Positions 36,366 through 46,669 of a stretch of 64,000 nucleotides of DNA are shown in pieces. A program made the translations under genes and the position numbers. The stretch is taken from positions 2,537,001 to 2,601,000 of the forward strand of contig NC_135132.1 in NCBI RefSeq assembly GCF_050908995.1. Reading direction: 5' to 3'. Under the pieces are notes generated by a model, which made no database searches, was not told where the DNA came from, and saw only the letters and a list, made by a program, of their open reading frames with translations. Numbering within the stretch: position 1 is the first letter of the stretch; the number at the start of each line of letters is the position of its first letter. This DNA is from Andrena cerasifolii. Lineage: Eukaryota; Arthropoda; Insecta; Hymenoptera; Andrenidae.

Positions 36366-39300
36366 GTAAGTTCAAATTCCAATTCCAAACTGGAGTGCAC
36401 TCATCCCACGGTTTATTCGGTATTTTTTACACGCGGTCAGAAAATATATGTATAGACCACGGTGTAATAGACAGGTGTTCCGACTCTGTACCTTTTACCC
36501 CAGCGATTTTGTGTGCCGATTTCTGTTTAGTTCCCCTGGCCGCCGCGAGAGTCGTCGTGACTTAGGCCGGTATTCATAGTCTCTACTTATTCTTAAGCAT
36601 GCGGCATCCTCTACTAACCTAGTAGCTAATAAAGGATGCCGAATGCTTAAGCATTTGCTTAAGAATAAGTAGCGACTATGAGTACCGGCCTTAGAAGGCA
36701 TATACATATGTGTTAATGAGATTGTGGTAGTAGAGATTTTAATGGTATTACTGAGCTTGCCAGGGAAATCCTACGCGTAATGGAGGGGGAACATGCCACG
36801 CATGCGCGTGATGATGCTGTCATCTGACTGAACCTTGGCGTCGATTGGTTTGACGTCACGGGGTCATCACGCGCATGCGTGGCATGTTCCCCTTCCAATA
36901 CGAGTAGGAATTCCATACCAGGCCTGTATATATATGTAAATGCCTTTACAACAGCTAGGAAATCTGCCGACCGCCAGAAGAACTAGGACGAAAAAGTCAC
37001 ACATTCTGGGCAGGAGTAAGAACGCCTGTCTATTATACCGTGCTATAAAACATCAATATCGCAGCCTCCGAAAGCCAAACTTGTCACTGCGCCCACGACT
37101 CCGCAATTTTGAAAAAAAAAAGAATTATCCAAAAAGAGACACAGTGATAATGGAACTAAAGTAAAACTACCAAATATTTCTAGTAATGAGAATAGTACCA
37201 AATAAAAAGAAAAGGTTGACTGCTTTGGAATACACTATTGGCAGCAACGACGAATAAAATTTAAATTTGTTTTTCTGAACTTTCATTATTATTGTTTTTA
37301 TGCAAATATATGAAATAAATATTATTACATTTACGTATTTTGTTTTACCGCCGGACTGCATTTTCGCGATTCTCAACCGTGTAAAAAAGAAACACGTGAA
37401 ATCATTACAATGTGGATCAATAAAGATTTTGACCGTACAATATTTTTTATACATTTTGCCAAATATGCATTAATTACATTTTATGTATTTAACTATGTAT
37501 ACACTAAGTATTATCTAAAATATTTAACTAATTTACGAAAGCCAATTTTCCAAATCAATTAGCATATATTATCTTTTCCACGAAATCAAAACAAAAGTTA
37601 ATTAGAAGGAAACAACACATTTTTGAATCTTGAAACATATTTACATGTTCCTCCACTTGCATATATTCTCTTATATCTACATATTACTTATGTACCTGCT
37701 TCAACACAAAAGTGCAATTGAATGTTTGTTAAAATACGTAATCACGCAAAAACCGAGGTTTGAAATTGTTGCATCACGTGTTTCTATCTATATTATTTCA
37801 AGCATTTTGTTCGTAGCTGTTCATGTTGGAGGAAGCGAGGGATCGGAAGTACAATGTGTACGCTCGAGTTATTCAAAAAGCGTTTAAAAAATATTTCGCT
37901 CGCAAAACACAAGAGAAACAAAAGCGGGAAGCGGCCGATTTACTTTTTGGTCGTAAAGAACGCAGGCGAGCAAGTGTAAATAGAAATTTTGTAGGTGATT
38001 ACATTGGATTAGAAGGCAGACCTCAAACGATGAGTTTAATTGGAAGAAGAGAAAAAGTCTGTTTCGCTGAAACAGTAAAGAAATATGACAGAAGGTTCAA
38101 GGTACTTGTGTAAACGTATACAGGGTGTCTTAGACATTTAGTGCAAAGGAAAGGTGAATCCTTATGCAAAAATAAATCGAAAATGTAGAATGAACTTCTT
38201 TTATACGAGGTTTTATTTTCCGGAAAATCGAATTAGTCTGGGACTAAAATAGGCAGTGCAAAAATAGTTCGAAATTGTGAAATAACTTTTTTTGGAACGG
38301 ATCTTTGCTTTCGGGAAAATCGATTATCCTCGATTGCGAATGCACTCGACTACCAAGAAAAGTTTGGTAACCCGAAATTTCCGAAAAATCTGATAATTCG
38401 TAGACATGTAGTCACAGGGGCATGTTTTCTGTTCTGGTAATAAAATACCTAAATCTAGTCGTGAAAACACTCCTTTAAAGAATTTGCACATTATCCTCCA
38501 CGTTTGCGAAACTGTAAAAGTTATCGAAAAAAATAAAACACAAAATTTTATGATTTAAAATCATCTACAATATGGTAGTAAAGAATTTGCAAAAAATTGC
38601 TTTTTCAGGATTCACCCCTTCCATAATATTTTTTTTTTTAATTCTTCACCACCAATTTGTTGTAGTTTATATTCAACTTTTTTCAATACCTTTATTTAAT
38701 GTAAAAAGTCTCAATTTCTTTGAAATAGTACCCCCACCACCAAACTCATTTTATTATTGGAGCAAGAAATATATATGTATGTCAATGAAACCACTAAAAC
38801 CACACTTCTGTAAAGTCTCAGGTTTCTTTCAGTTATCGAGATGTCAAATTTCTCTCATAGGAATCAGTTCCATCTATAAATCGTTTCTCGAAAATGAAAA
38901 TAAAAGCACATTCGAAAAGAAAAAGTTATTCTACAATTTCGATTCATGTTTGGACAAGGATTTATTTCATCTGCAACTGTGCCATATTTACTTCTGGATT
39001 CTACTAATTCTTACTGAGTTTTCAAAATCGATATTCACAGAAATGAAGGATCATATAAAAAAATTTGCTTCAACACGGTACTTATTTTTGTATAAGAAAT
39101 CAACCCCTCCTTTATTGTATTACAATTCGGAAATACACCCCTCATGAACTATTTTGGAAGATGTTTTATGTTATATAAATGAAATACAATTTGCAGATGA
39201 GCAGACGAGATCTAATTTTGACCAGCAAATGTTTATACTTAATTGGTCGGGAACAAATAAAGAAAGGTGCAGAGAAGGGAAAGTTGCGGGAAGTTATAAA

Positions 39301-42300
39301 ACGAAAACTTGAATTCAATCAACTTAGTCATATTTCGTTAAGTACTCTTCAAGTAGGTCGATAGATTTGCTATTATTATTATTATTTACTATTAATATTA
39401 TTATTGCGAATGGAAATAAGTTATTAATGTGTTATTTACAATTGCAGGATGATTTCATAATTATCCACACGAAAGAAGATTATGCCAGCTTTTTGGAGTC
39501 AGTATTTAAGACGGAATTTTTAATTGCCCTTAGTAAAAGATATGTCGAAGAAACTGGGCACGCCTTAAATATAAAATTTAGTAATAGGTAAAACGTTTTT
39601 ATACATGTGTTTAATACATTGCGACTTGATGATTAATTAAGTTGCATTAATGTACACCTTTATTACAGTCTGGAATTCAAGGTCAAGAAAGAAGGATGGG
39701 GAAGTGGGGGAACAAGACAAGTATTATTCACGCAAATTGATTATGGTGATAAAGAAATATTGAAAGCGAATGGGAAGATTTTGAATGTTCGGATTGGTCC
39801 TGGGTTACCATCTACTATCAGTAAGCTATCCTCCACTAATATATTTATCATTTTTAAAATATTCAATCACTTCACCGTACGATCAGAAAAAATTACGATA
39901 GTGATATAATTAACCGTGTGCATGAGGTTCGGGCTACCGAATTGGCTCAAATTTTGCATACAACTACTTACAAGGGAAGATCCCAAACCCGAAAATTCAA
40001 AAAATTCTGAAACTTTGTGAATATGTAGGGGATTTCCTCCTGATTACAACGCATTTTTTGTTTGCTGCCGAAATTCACTCGAGGGGGTGAATTATTTTCG
40101 AGGGGGTGCCGAAATTTACGAATTTTCAAACCCCTGAAAATTCGTAAATTCAAGACAAAAGTTACTTCTTTTAATTAGATCTATCATTTGGTATACAAAT
40201 TATTTTACAGTTGTCACGTCCCGGGTGAGGTCTTTAGGAACGATGACTATGGGGAAGGAAAAAGACAGGCGCGAATCTAAAATCCAGCACTCTGAGATTT
40301 TGGGGGGAAGACCAGGCGCGAATATTAAATCCGTCACACTGAGGGTTTGGAAGGAACTTAGGCGCGAATATTGAATCCGTCACACTGAGGGTTTGGAAGG
40401 AACTTAGGCGCGAATATTGAATCCGTCACACTGAGGGTTTGAAAGGAATTCAGGCGCGAATCTATAATCCAGCACACTGAGGGTTTGGAAGGAGAGGAAC
40501 GTCAGGCGCGAATCTTGAATCCAGCACACTGAGGATTTTGAAGGGGATCAGGCGCGAATATTAAATCCGTCACTCTAATCGACCAGGGAAGGTTTTAAAA
40601 GGCGAATACACACCCTGGAAACACCTGTTAGGTCTTATTTTAGTTTTGGCTCGGTAATTGGATGTACCGTTATATTATTCGGCTCATGCAATAGTATGTT
40701 TGTAAACAGAGTAAGCGTCTCGCGTTTGTAACAGTTTCGAGCGTGATGTAACGCTTCTTACAGGATTTCAGGATTAGTTCGAGTGGCGTGCGATAAAGAA
40801 TTAAAATTCAAGAACAAGAATTTAACTTAATAGTGTTTATTCAGGAAAACACTTCTGAATTATACAAACAAACATAAATTAACTCTTTATAATTTTAAAG
40901 GAATTATAATAATTAAATAGGTTGCGACTCTCGGTCGGTACAAAGAAATAAAGTTGATCGTCTTGGGTTGCGACTCTCGGTCGGTACAAAAGAACGCCCG
41001 TTTGATCGATCAATTTGATATATATATAACTTAAATGTCTAATAATAACGTCTTAGTCGATAGAATGAATTGGATTATGAATAGTGACTCTCGGTCAATA
41101 TAGAAGGATAATAGGTTTATGTAATAGTTTAGGATTTAGGAATTGAATATGTTAAGTTGAGATACGTTTTGAATTGTTCTCCGTTTCATCAGGGGCAGGT
41201 TTGCCACCTGGAGTGATCTCAGTCCCACGTTGCTCAGGAGTAATGTACAAACCTGAGAATAAGAATTAATAACTTTGCTTCAACTAACTAAGGGGCCTAC
41301 AAGGCGGCTTCCACGGCCTGAACGTCTCGCCAAACTTAGCGACTATGGCTTTAGTTGGGACGCTCGACAGAACCGAGGGGCCTACAAAGCGGCTTCCAAA
41401 GTTGGAGCATTAATTTATGTTGGGATCAGCTATAAGCTTTAAATGATCCTTTTACATTGAATAATTGACTGTTTGAAATAGAATTCTTGACTGGCATTGA
41501 ATGAGCCGAATAGAATAGAATGAATTCTCTGGGCTATCGTGCCCGTATTTATACACGTTCTGGATTTTGGGAGCGCACCAATAGGAATGGAGTTCGACTA
41601 TAACGCGTCAATCATTCTCGACTCGCTCGATCTGTTCTCCAGCCGGTCTACAAATCGACTGGTTAGTGCGCAGGCGCGCGTGGAACGCTCGATTCTCCCA
41701 CTCATTGCTATGCATATTTTTCTGCTTCGATCCTTACTCTCGCCGATCCGCCGATTGACTGAGGATCGCGCATGCGTTCGATTCTCCCACTCTTCATCAC
41801 TCGATTCTCTCTTTCATCGCACTCATGTCTCGCGATACTCTGAGCTAATTTTAATATTAATACAAAACACACCTTATAAAAGTAGGATTAATAAGAATAT
41901 AATAAAAATATAAGTATTTAAGTACTTATTAATTGGTTTTATTAATGTGAAAAAGAAAGGCGCAGTTTTGTAGGTTTGTTACACGTTCACTAACAGAAAT
42001 CAGCTGTTGCGGCAGCTTGTTTGTTTGGGATCTTTGTAACCAAAGGGTGCACACAATAATTCAAAGCGTGATTTAAAACTAAGCGGTTTATTAATAATGC
42101 TTGAGATTTTGAGCATTGGCACATGACATTGATATAGATGGTAATTAATCACAATATGAAAATATGAATATGAAGTACATAGATATAAGCAAATGAGATT
42201 ATTATAGAAGCAATAAGCGTTGCTAATATGAAATATAAATGATCGCAATAAGCTTTAGAATGCAATGTAACATGGAATACAATAAGAATAGTAATGCAAA

Positions 42301-45300
42301 AATATATATACACAAAGAAAGCATTAATGAGAATATATAGGTAATAAACGTTAGTAATACAAAATAATGAAGGTTCGCAATAAGCTTTGATAGACAAAAT
42401 AATAATAGTCAATGGTATGGAGATGAATAACAATATTAATAATTATAATTGCTTACGGTAGTTGCCGTAGAGCACTGATTTGAACACTTTTGGAATCATC
42501 CAATTATAAACTTTTCGTGATATAATTTAGTTGTTCACGGACTTTCGTGACAGAAAAATGATCGCTCTGGCCTCTCAGGACCTCGTATTTATAAGATTTT
42601 ACAGGAGTATTGCGGGGGGTACGCACGGTAAAGACCTTGACATATTTAAGAAATAAGTCGTAGTAGGACTTCCGGGGTTTTTATAAACGGTACGTCTATT
42701 AATAGACGTATTTATGTACGTCGCAATTAGGTTTCTGGGGTTTTTATGACTGCGAAAAGAGATACTCAACTCGTCGTATGGATTTCGGGTGTTTTATAGG
42801 AAAGGGGTTAAATTGGCTTGGACTCTGTGAGTCGTAAAGAGGGGATTGAGACGTGGTCTCGATTTAAGAGGGTTTTTGTAACGATGGACTTGTTTGAATT
42901 CGTTTTAAAGGGAAGGATTCGTGCCTCGTGTGGCGAATAGGCGAAGGGGTTTTGTAACGATTATCTTGTATTGGGGACCGCTAAGGTACAACATCAAGGT
43001 GATCGACGATTGAGGAGATGGGGTAAGAGTTGAGTTTCAGGGACTTCGGTGGTGTGGTTTTGAGGTTTACTAATAGATTTTTTGGAATAGGACCGCGCGA
43101 AAAATAGTGGGACGTCACACAGTTCACGAGTTATAATAAAAAATCTGAAAATAACCGGATTTTCAGGGGTCAATTACACCCCCTTGGAGTGAATTTGGGC
43201 AGCAAATAAAAATTGCGTTATAATCGGGAGGAAATTCCCTACATATTCACAAAGTTTCCAAATTTTTTTAATCTCTTGGTTCGGGATGTTCCCTTGTTAG
43301 TGTACGCTGTACAGTAGTGGCCATAGAAATTGCACCAGCTTGCAGGAAATATTATATATTACTGTAAAAATAATAATATTACTAATACTACAACTACTGT
43401 GTTCCGTACTTCTGGTAAAATTCGTCGCAGCTTCTCTGAGGTGACACCGTGCGATAACGGTTTAGGTACGTCTTTGAGAACCACTGACCGACCCCTCGTC
43501 TGACTTACACTGCGTGCAGCGGTGCACGCGGATTGCCTGCTTTCAGGCATATCTTTAGACGCCTATAACTAACAAACGAAGCCTCAACCGCAATATCGTT
43601 ATTTTTGATTTTCGTCTTAGCATGATGTCTAGAATCGCCCCTTAAATTTATTCCCCCGTGTAGCCGAACACCCTGTACAATTAGAGCCCTGTATAAGGGA
43701 TTCAAATTCACTCTGTCAAAAGAAATCTGTTTGAATACTTGTTAGCAACAAAATAAATTTACACATGGCATCGTCGTTATATTTGCTTGATGCATTAAAA
43801 TAAACTCAGTGCTTTTTAGAAAATGTTGATGCACATAATAATCTTGAAAGTCAGGCAGCTAACTGTGTACAGTATACACTTGTTTCTTATCTTTAAATTA
43901 ATAAGTGTAGGGATTGAAAGGCATTGAATAATACTTCAATAAACATATGTATGTGTATAAATTAAGAGTAAATTATACTGTATACTTGTACAAACGTTTC
44001 AGAACCAAATGCTAACAGGTCATCAAGGGTAGTGATGAATCAGCAGTATTGTACGTCACCGAGCATTCATCCCGTTTCACAATCTTACCTGCAGTCGACT
44101 ACAGATATGCCAACTCGCCCAGCTCCAAGGCCTGCAAACGCAAAAGAATATCAACGTGTAGATCAACCAGTTACAGCCGATCATACAGAATGTTCGAAGT
44201 TAGCTGTACCATCTCAAAGACCTACGTTACAACCAACTAAAGCTTCGAGATCGTTGCAGTTGAATCGTTCCAACATTCCACCTATGCAACCACAAGCGAA
44301 AGAGCGTGTTGAGAAGCTACCCAATAAAGTGGTAAACAATTTACCTCTTATGGGAATGTTTACCAACCCAAAAGGAACACCGCGAGGTTAGTGAAATTTT
44401 AGATTTTACTTTGCTTCTTCCATGTGGCATGTGAAAACATTAATGGACATTGGGTAAAGGACTTTAAGCAATAAGCATGACAGAATCGTTATCGGTAAAA
44501 TTAAAACCATTTTGAGTTTAATGAGTTATGTGTGAGAATAAAAATAAGACAGACTAAATTTCTTCTTTGTATGAAAGACTAATTTTTCATCTTCGTTTTG
44601 GACTAATTTTTCTTTTGAACCAAGTTTTTATTTTTTGTTTGTTTTAAAGAATGATTTTCTGGTTTCTCTTTTGTTTTGTTTCTGGAGAAAGCTTTAACAA
44701 GAAACTTTAGTACATGCAGGGGCGGCTTTAGCATACTTGCCCCCCCCCGGGTAAGATTATCATGGCGCCCCTCCAAGAGCACGAAAACCAATTAGCAGAA
44801 CGGATATAAATGAATAAACGCATACAGTGGCGCCCCTGGCGGTTGCCCTGCCTGCTCCCCCCACCCCCCTTAAAGCCGGCCCTGAGTACATGTTTCATTA
44901 TAGTGAAATAATTGATAACTATAATACATACATATGATTCCACAGGTTTGTTGAAATTTCCTCCACCACCGTCCGAGCCACCGCCACCTCACACGCCTAC
45001 AAATGTACCTGTAGGATTTAAGCTTCCATCAACCAACAGTAATGAATATATTACAAGACAAAACAAAAGTATAGGATGCAACAAAGAAATGCAGACTGTT
45101 AACGAGTACGATACGAGACAAGTATTAGACAAACCTAAAAGAGAGAACGTACCTCATGCTGTTCCAAATAATAAAACACGTCCAAAGAAACCTGCTCTCC
45201 CTAGATTACCTAAAGCTAAAGCCTTGTACGACTATCGCCCGCAAGATCTCGACGAATTGGAGCTCAAAGAGGGCGATATGATCGAAATTCTTAAAGAACG

Positions 45301-45663
45301 TAAGTTTTCTCAATCTATGTGCTACTTTAACTGTATTTAAATACATCTTTATTTTTATTCTTGCAAAATGATTTAGAGCGAAAATCTACATCCCCTTATT
45401 TTGATTCTTACCATCTGTCTTTCCATTTTTCAATACATAGAACACACTATATTTATTTGATACCTGACATAGTTTTTAATTTACATTACAGACGAAGGGC
45501 ATAAATAATGACCCGCTGTTCCACGATTTTATAATTATTATTTGATAACAGAGTCCATCAAACAAATCAAATTGTTTATATTTCAGATGAGGGTGGTTGG
45601 TGGCATGGCAGATCGAAAGGGAAGGCAGGACTTTTTCCATCGAATTATGTTGAAAAAGTATGA
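30535..45663 (+). CDS. Unconventional myosin-Ie/If (long-tailed class I), C-terminal 776 residues
   Basis: Eleven exons join in one frame: 30535-30705, 31861-32027, 34207-34420, 36135-36365, 37817-38101, 39197-39352, 39448-39587, 39669-39820, 44003-44386, 44946-45299, 45587-45663. All introns are GT-AG and phases agree throughout (2331 nt including the stop). Order: motor second half, one IQ motif, TH1, proline-rich TH2, SH3, as in vertebrate MYO1E/MYO1F. Known family role: an ATP-driven actin motor that binds acidic membrane lipids through TH1 and endocytic proteins through SH3. About 370-400 residues (P-loop, switch I and II, TEDS loop) are missing; no exon for them is recognisable between 1 and 30534, so a very large intron, a start left of the window or an assembly fault is implied. 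Introns carry several MITEs and a 2.9-kb insertion. Confidence 0.93.
30831..31565. repeat. Intronic palindromic repeats
   Basis: Around 30980-31010 'aataagtcgaaattgtagaa' belongs to the same dispersed palindromic family as 38160-38280 and 38930-38960. At 31337-31565 a second small element has inverted ends 'gcaatggggaagatgacgca' and 'tgcaatcatcttccccattg'. Both lie in the intron between the exons ending at 30705 and starting at 31861. Confidence 0.5.
32520..33454. mobile_element. Foldback DNA element interrupted by a PIF-like MITE
   Basis: 'atagtgcctctacgagctat' at 32520 is inverted at 33435-33454. The next bases, 'cttaggtgtggggtacccag', pair with 'cactcagcggggtctaaacg' only if 32993-33425 plus one TAA are removed, which restores a continuous right end (cacctaa + gtcactatag). 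Inner arms (about 32546-32680 and 32900-32992) share 'ctacctcttgcaggactgtg'. ACAT outside both ends may be the target duplication. Confidence 0.7.
32993..33425. mobile_element. PIF/Harbinger-like foldback MITE, copy 3
   Basis: It starts CAAGGGAACATCCCGAACCC and ends GGGTTCGGGGTTTTCCCTTA. The 3-bp duplication TAA flanks it (32990-32992 and 33426-33428). 433 bp, nearly palindromic, inserted into the right terminal repeat of the surrounding foldback element. Confidence 0.78.
35104..35364. mobile_element. hAT-like MITE (AGRGGTGCGCAGGGAGCCG family)
   Basis: Arms of about 105 bp, almost identical, in inverted orientation: 'gggtgcgcagggagccgttc', 'gctgcgagcaacccgcctgt', 'taaggttagaatcggtgagg'. A perfect 8-bp duplication GCTTAAAG flanks it (35096-35103 and 35365-35372). 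High arm identity and intact duplication suggest recent insertion. It lies in a myosin intron. Confidence 0.85.
35464..35738. mobile_element. TTAA-flanked (piggyBac-like) MITE
   Basis: It begins CCCTTAACTGGTATCC and ends GTATACCAGTTAAGGG, with TTAA immediately outside both ends (35460-35463 and 35739-35742). 275 bp, intronic, no coding content. Confidence 0.75.
36565..36690. mobile_element. 126-bp foldback MITE with TTA duplication
   Basis: The termini GGCCGGTATTCATAGTCTCT and AGCGACTATGAGTACCGGCC are inverted and the interior continues the palindrome ('gcatccttt' against its inverse). TTA flanks both sides (36562-36564 and 36691-36693), as for PIF/Harbinger-type elements. It lies in the intron between the exons ending at 36365 and starting at 37817. 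Confidence 0.78.
36764..36913. repeat. Short foldback repeat
   Basis: 'gggggaacatgccacgcatg' at about 36784 is inverted as 'catgcgtggcatgttcccct' at about 36873. Arms are about 55 bp and the loop about 40 bp. It abuts the preceding MITE and is probably another small MITE. Confidence 0.65.
37817..38101 (+). CDS. Myosin-I lever arm (IQ motif) and start of TH1
   Basis: Ninety-five codons, phase 0 at both ends, with acceptor TTCGTAG and donor gtactt. LFMLEEARDRKYNVYARVIQ leads into the IQ motif (IQKAFKKYFARK, residues about 277-297), where calmodulin or a light chain binds in this family. The following RKERRRASVNRNFVGDYIGL is the conserved opening of the TH1 lipid-binding domain. Only one IQ is present, the usual number for MYO1E-type proteins. 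Confidence 0.92.
38112..38980. repeat. Intronic palindromic repeat family
   Basis: 'gcaaaaataaatcgaaaatgtagaa' type sequence at about 38164-38190 has inverted counterparts at about 38935-38960 ('ttctacaatttcgattcatg'). A 'cagggtgtctt' transposon-like terminus lies at 38120. A 191-residue open frame across 38572-39147 is a by-product of this repeat. Confidence 0.5.
39197..39820 (+). CDS. Myosin-I TH1 (tail homology 1) exons
   Basis: Three exons (39197-39352, 39448-39587, 39669-39820) encode residues about 357-506. Landmarks are RRDLILTSKCLYLIGREQIK, a central LESVFKTEFLIALSKRY, and LNVRIGPGLPS at the end. TH1 is the basic region that binds phosphoinositides and other acidic lipids. Phases 0/0, 0/2 and 2/1 fit together and into the next exon at 44003. 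Confidence 0.92.
40212..43119. mobile_element. LTR-type insertion (TG...CA, 4-bp duplication) inside a MITE
   Basis: It starts TGTCACGTCCCGG and ends GGGACGTCACA, so it begins TG, ends CA and has short inverted termini. A perfect 4-bp CAGT flanks it (40208-40211 and 43120-43123). These are the marks of an LTR retrotransposon integration. I find no gag, pol or env frame and no second copy of the terminus inside, so it is either a very long solo LTR or a non-autonomous, internally rearranged element. Orientation is undecided: TATTTATA-like boxes occur at about 41551 and 42589. It lies in the myosin intron 39821-44002. Confidence 0.7.
40268..40585. repeat. Minisatellite, about 46-bp unit, seven copies
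   Basis: Each unit begins 'ggcgcgaat', continues 'att(g/a)aatccgtcacactga' or 'ctataatccagcacactga', then 'gggtttggaagga'. Units 2-4 are nearly identical and the outer ones diverge. It occupies the left part of the LTR-type insertion. Further short direct duplications of the same element occur at 40921-41000 ('ttgcgactctcggtcggtac') and 41290-41400 ('aggggcctacaa'). Confidence 0.85.
43341..43678 (-). repeat. Dispersed repeat, copy A (minus orientation)
   Basis: This is the inverse of 46300-46605 over about 300 bp, sharing 'aaacgaagcctcaaccgcaa', 'atatcgttatttttgatttt', 'cttaaatttattccc' and 'cgtcgcagcttc'. One end reads 'gaacaccctgta', a common terminus type among insect elements. No coding content. 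It lies in the intron just before the exon at 44003. Confidence 0.75.
44003..45663 (+). CDS. Myosin-I TH2 (proline-rich) and SH3 exons, with stop codon
   Basis: Exons 44003-44386, 44946-45299 and 45587-45663. Residues about 507-720 form a low-complexity, proline- and basic-rich TH2 (PTRPAPRPAN, LLKFPPPPSEPPPPHTP, RPKKPALPRLPKAK). This region is poorly conserved in the family and can bind actin. Residues about 724-776 are an SH3 domain with ALYDY, the acidic RT loop (DLDELELKEGD), a WW pair (GGWWHG) and PSNYVEKV, split by an intron inside the domain. The stop is TGA at 45661-45663. This SH3 end separates MYO1E/F from short-tailed class I myosins. Confidence 0.94.
44717..44884. mobile_element. 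hAT-like MITE in a myosin intron
   Basis: The element starts CAGGGGCGGCTTTAGC and ends TTAAAGCCGGCCCTG. A perfect 8-bp duplication AGTACATG flanks it (44709-44716 and 44885-44892). 168 bp, GC-rich, lying 61 bp upstream of the exon at 44946. Confidence 0.88.
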
Positions 45664-45953
45664 AATTTCATGTAAAAAGGTAAAACTGTTATTTCAACCA
45701 TGATATGCATCGATTGTTTCATACCTGAGAATTTTGAGCGACTAAAAAACTTTTTTGTGGGGAGAAAGTAATCGTTTTTCCGTTTTCAAAAGCGCCTATA
45801 CTTTTCTACCATTCTTCATGGCTCGCTGCATATCGCAAAAAATGATTACTATTGTGAATTGAATTTAAGAAATAACGTTTTTTTTCTTCTAATTAGTTAT
45901 TTCCAAAGTAAGCATAATTTCGTCTGAAAATCGATGTTTCACAAAGTCAGTTC

Positions 45954-46665
45954 CTATACAGCACGCAACATTGCTGCAATATTGCAGATTGCAATGGAAT
46001 ATCTCGTGCAATATATTGTGGAAACATTGCAGCAATATTCTGAAGCAACTATGACTTCGAAAAATATGTACACGACGTCGCGTGGTTTCTACAGTGTGTT
46101 TCTTCTAATTGGATTGCTAGAATATCTCGTTAGATTGTTAGGATATCTCGTATGCTGTTGAAGATAATGAGAATTGCTTAATATGGTGGGAAACATTATG
46201 TTGTGTATATAGTTTTTTTTATATATATGAAATAGTAGAGAAGATTTGAAGATCAATTTAATTTTTTTAAATAGAATACTGTACATTTTTATATACGATG
46301 TTCAGCTACAGGTGGGAATAAATTTAAGGGGTGATTCTAGACACCAGAATAAGACGAAAATCAAGAATAACGATATTGCGGTTGAGGCTTCGTTTGTCAG
46401 TTTTAAGCGATTAAAGATTTGCCTAAAGGTAGGCAACCCGCGTGTAGCGGTGCACGCGGGACAAGTCAGGCGAGGGGTTAAGCAGTAGTAATCAAAGCCA
46501 CTGCCGTACGGGATCGCTCACCTCAGGGAAGCTGCGACGAAATTTACGAGAAGTACGTAACACGGAATTTAGTGCATTACAGTAATATATAATATGTCCT
46601 GCAATATTTCGATTTGTGCACAGCAATATTACTGAGACGTTTCTGCAATGTTGCGTGCTGTATGG
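45954..46665. repeat. Foldback element with an inserted dispersed repeat
   Basis: 'ctatacagcacgcaacattg' at 45954 is inverted as 'caatgttgcgtgctgtatgg' ending near 46665, and the arms are rich in 'gcaatattgc' words. The dispersed repeat copy B (46300-46605) occupies much of the interior and is probably a later insertion. It lies 290 bp downstream of the myosin stop, perhaps within the 3' UTR. Confidence 0.6.
46300..46605 (+). repeat. Dispersed repeat, copy B (plus orientation)
   Basis: It starts 'gttcagctacaggtgggaat' and includes 'aagacgaaaatcaagaataa' and 'cgatattgcggttgaggctt'. Apart from small indels it matches copy A at 43341-43678 in the opposite orientation. Together the two copies bracket the last three myosin exons. 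Confidence 0.75.
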
Positions 46666-46669
46666 GTTA

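Larger units (their letters stand above)
39971..43296. mobile_element. PIF/Harbinger-like foldback MITE, copy 4, split by a 2.9-kb insertion
   Basis: The ends CAAGGGAAGATCCCAAACCC and GGTTCGGGATGTTCCCTTG are flanked by TTA on both sides (39968-39970 and 43297-43299). The inner sequence is continuous with that of copies 2 and 3 once 40212-43119 and one CAGT are removed (ttttacagt + tcacgagttata), leaving about 414 bp. Confidence 0.82.

Noticed and set aside
38572..39147. 191-residue open frame inside a myosin intron
   Set aside because: It overlaps a dispersed palindromic repeat, has low-complexity composition, and lies between two exons that join in phase without it.
40268..40585. CRISPR-like array
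   Set aside because: The units are contiguous variants without unique spacers, in a eukaryotic mobile element.
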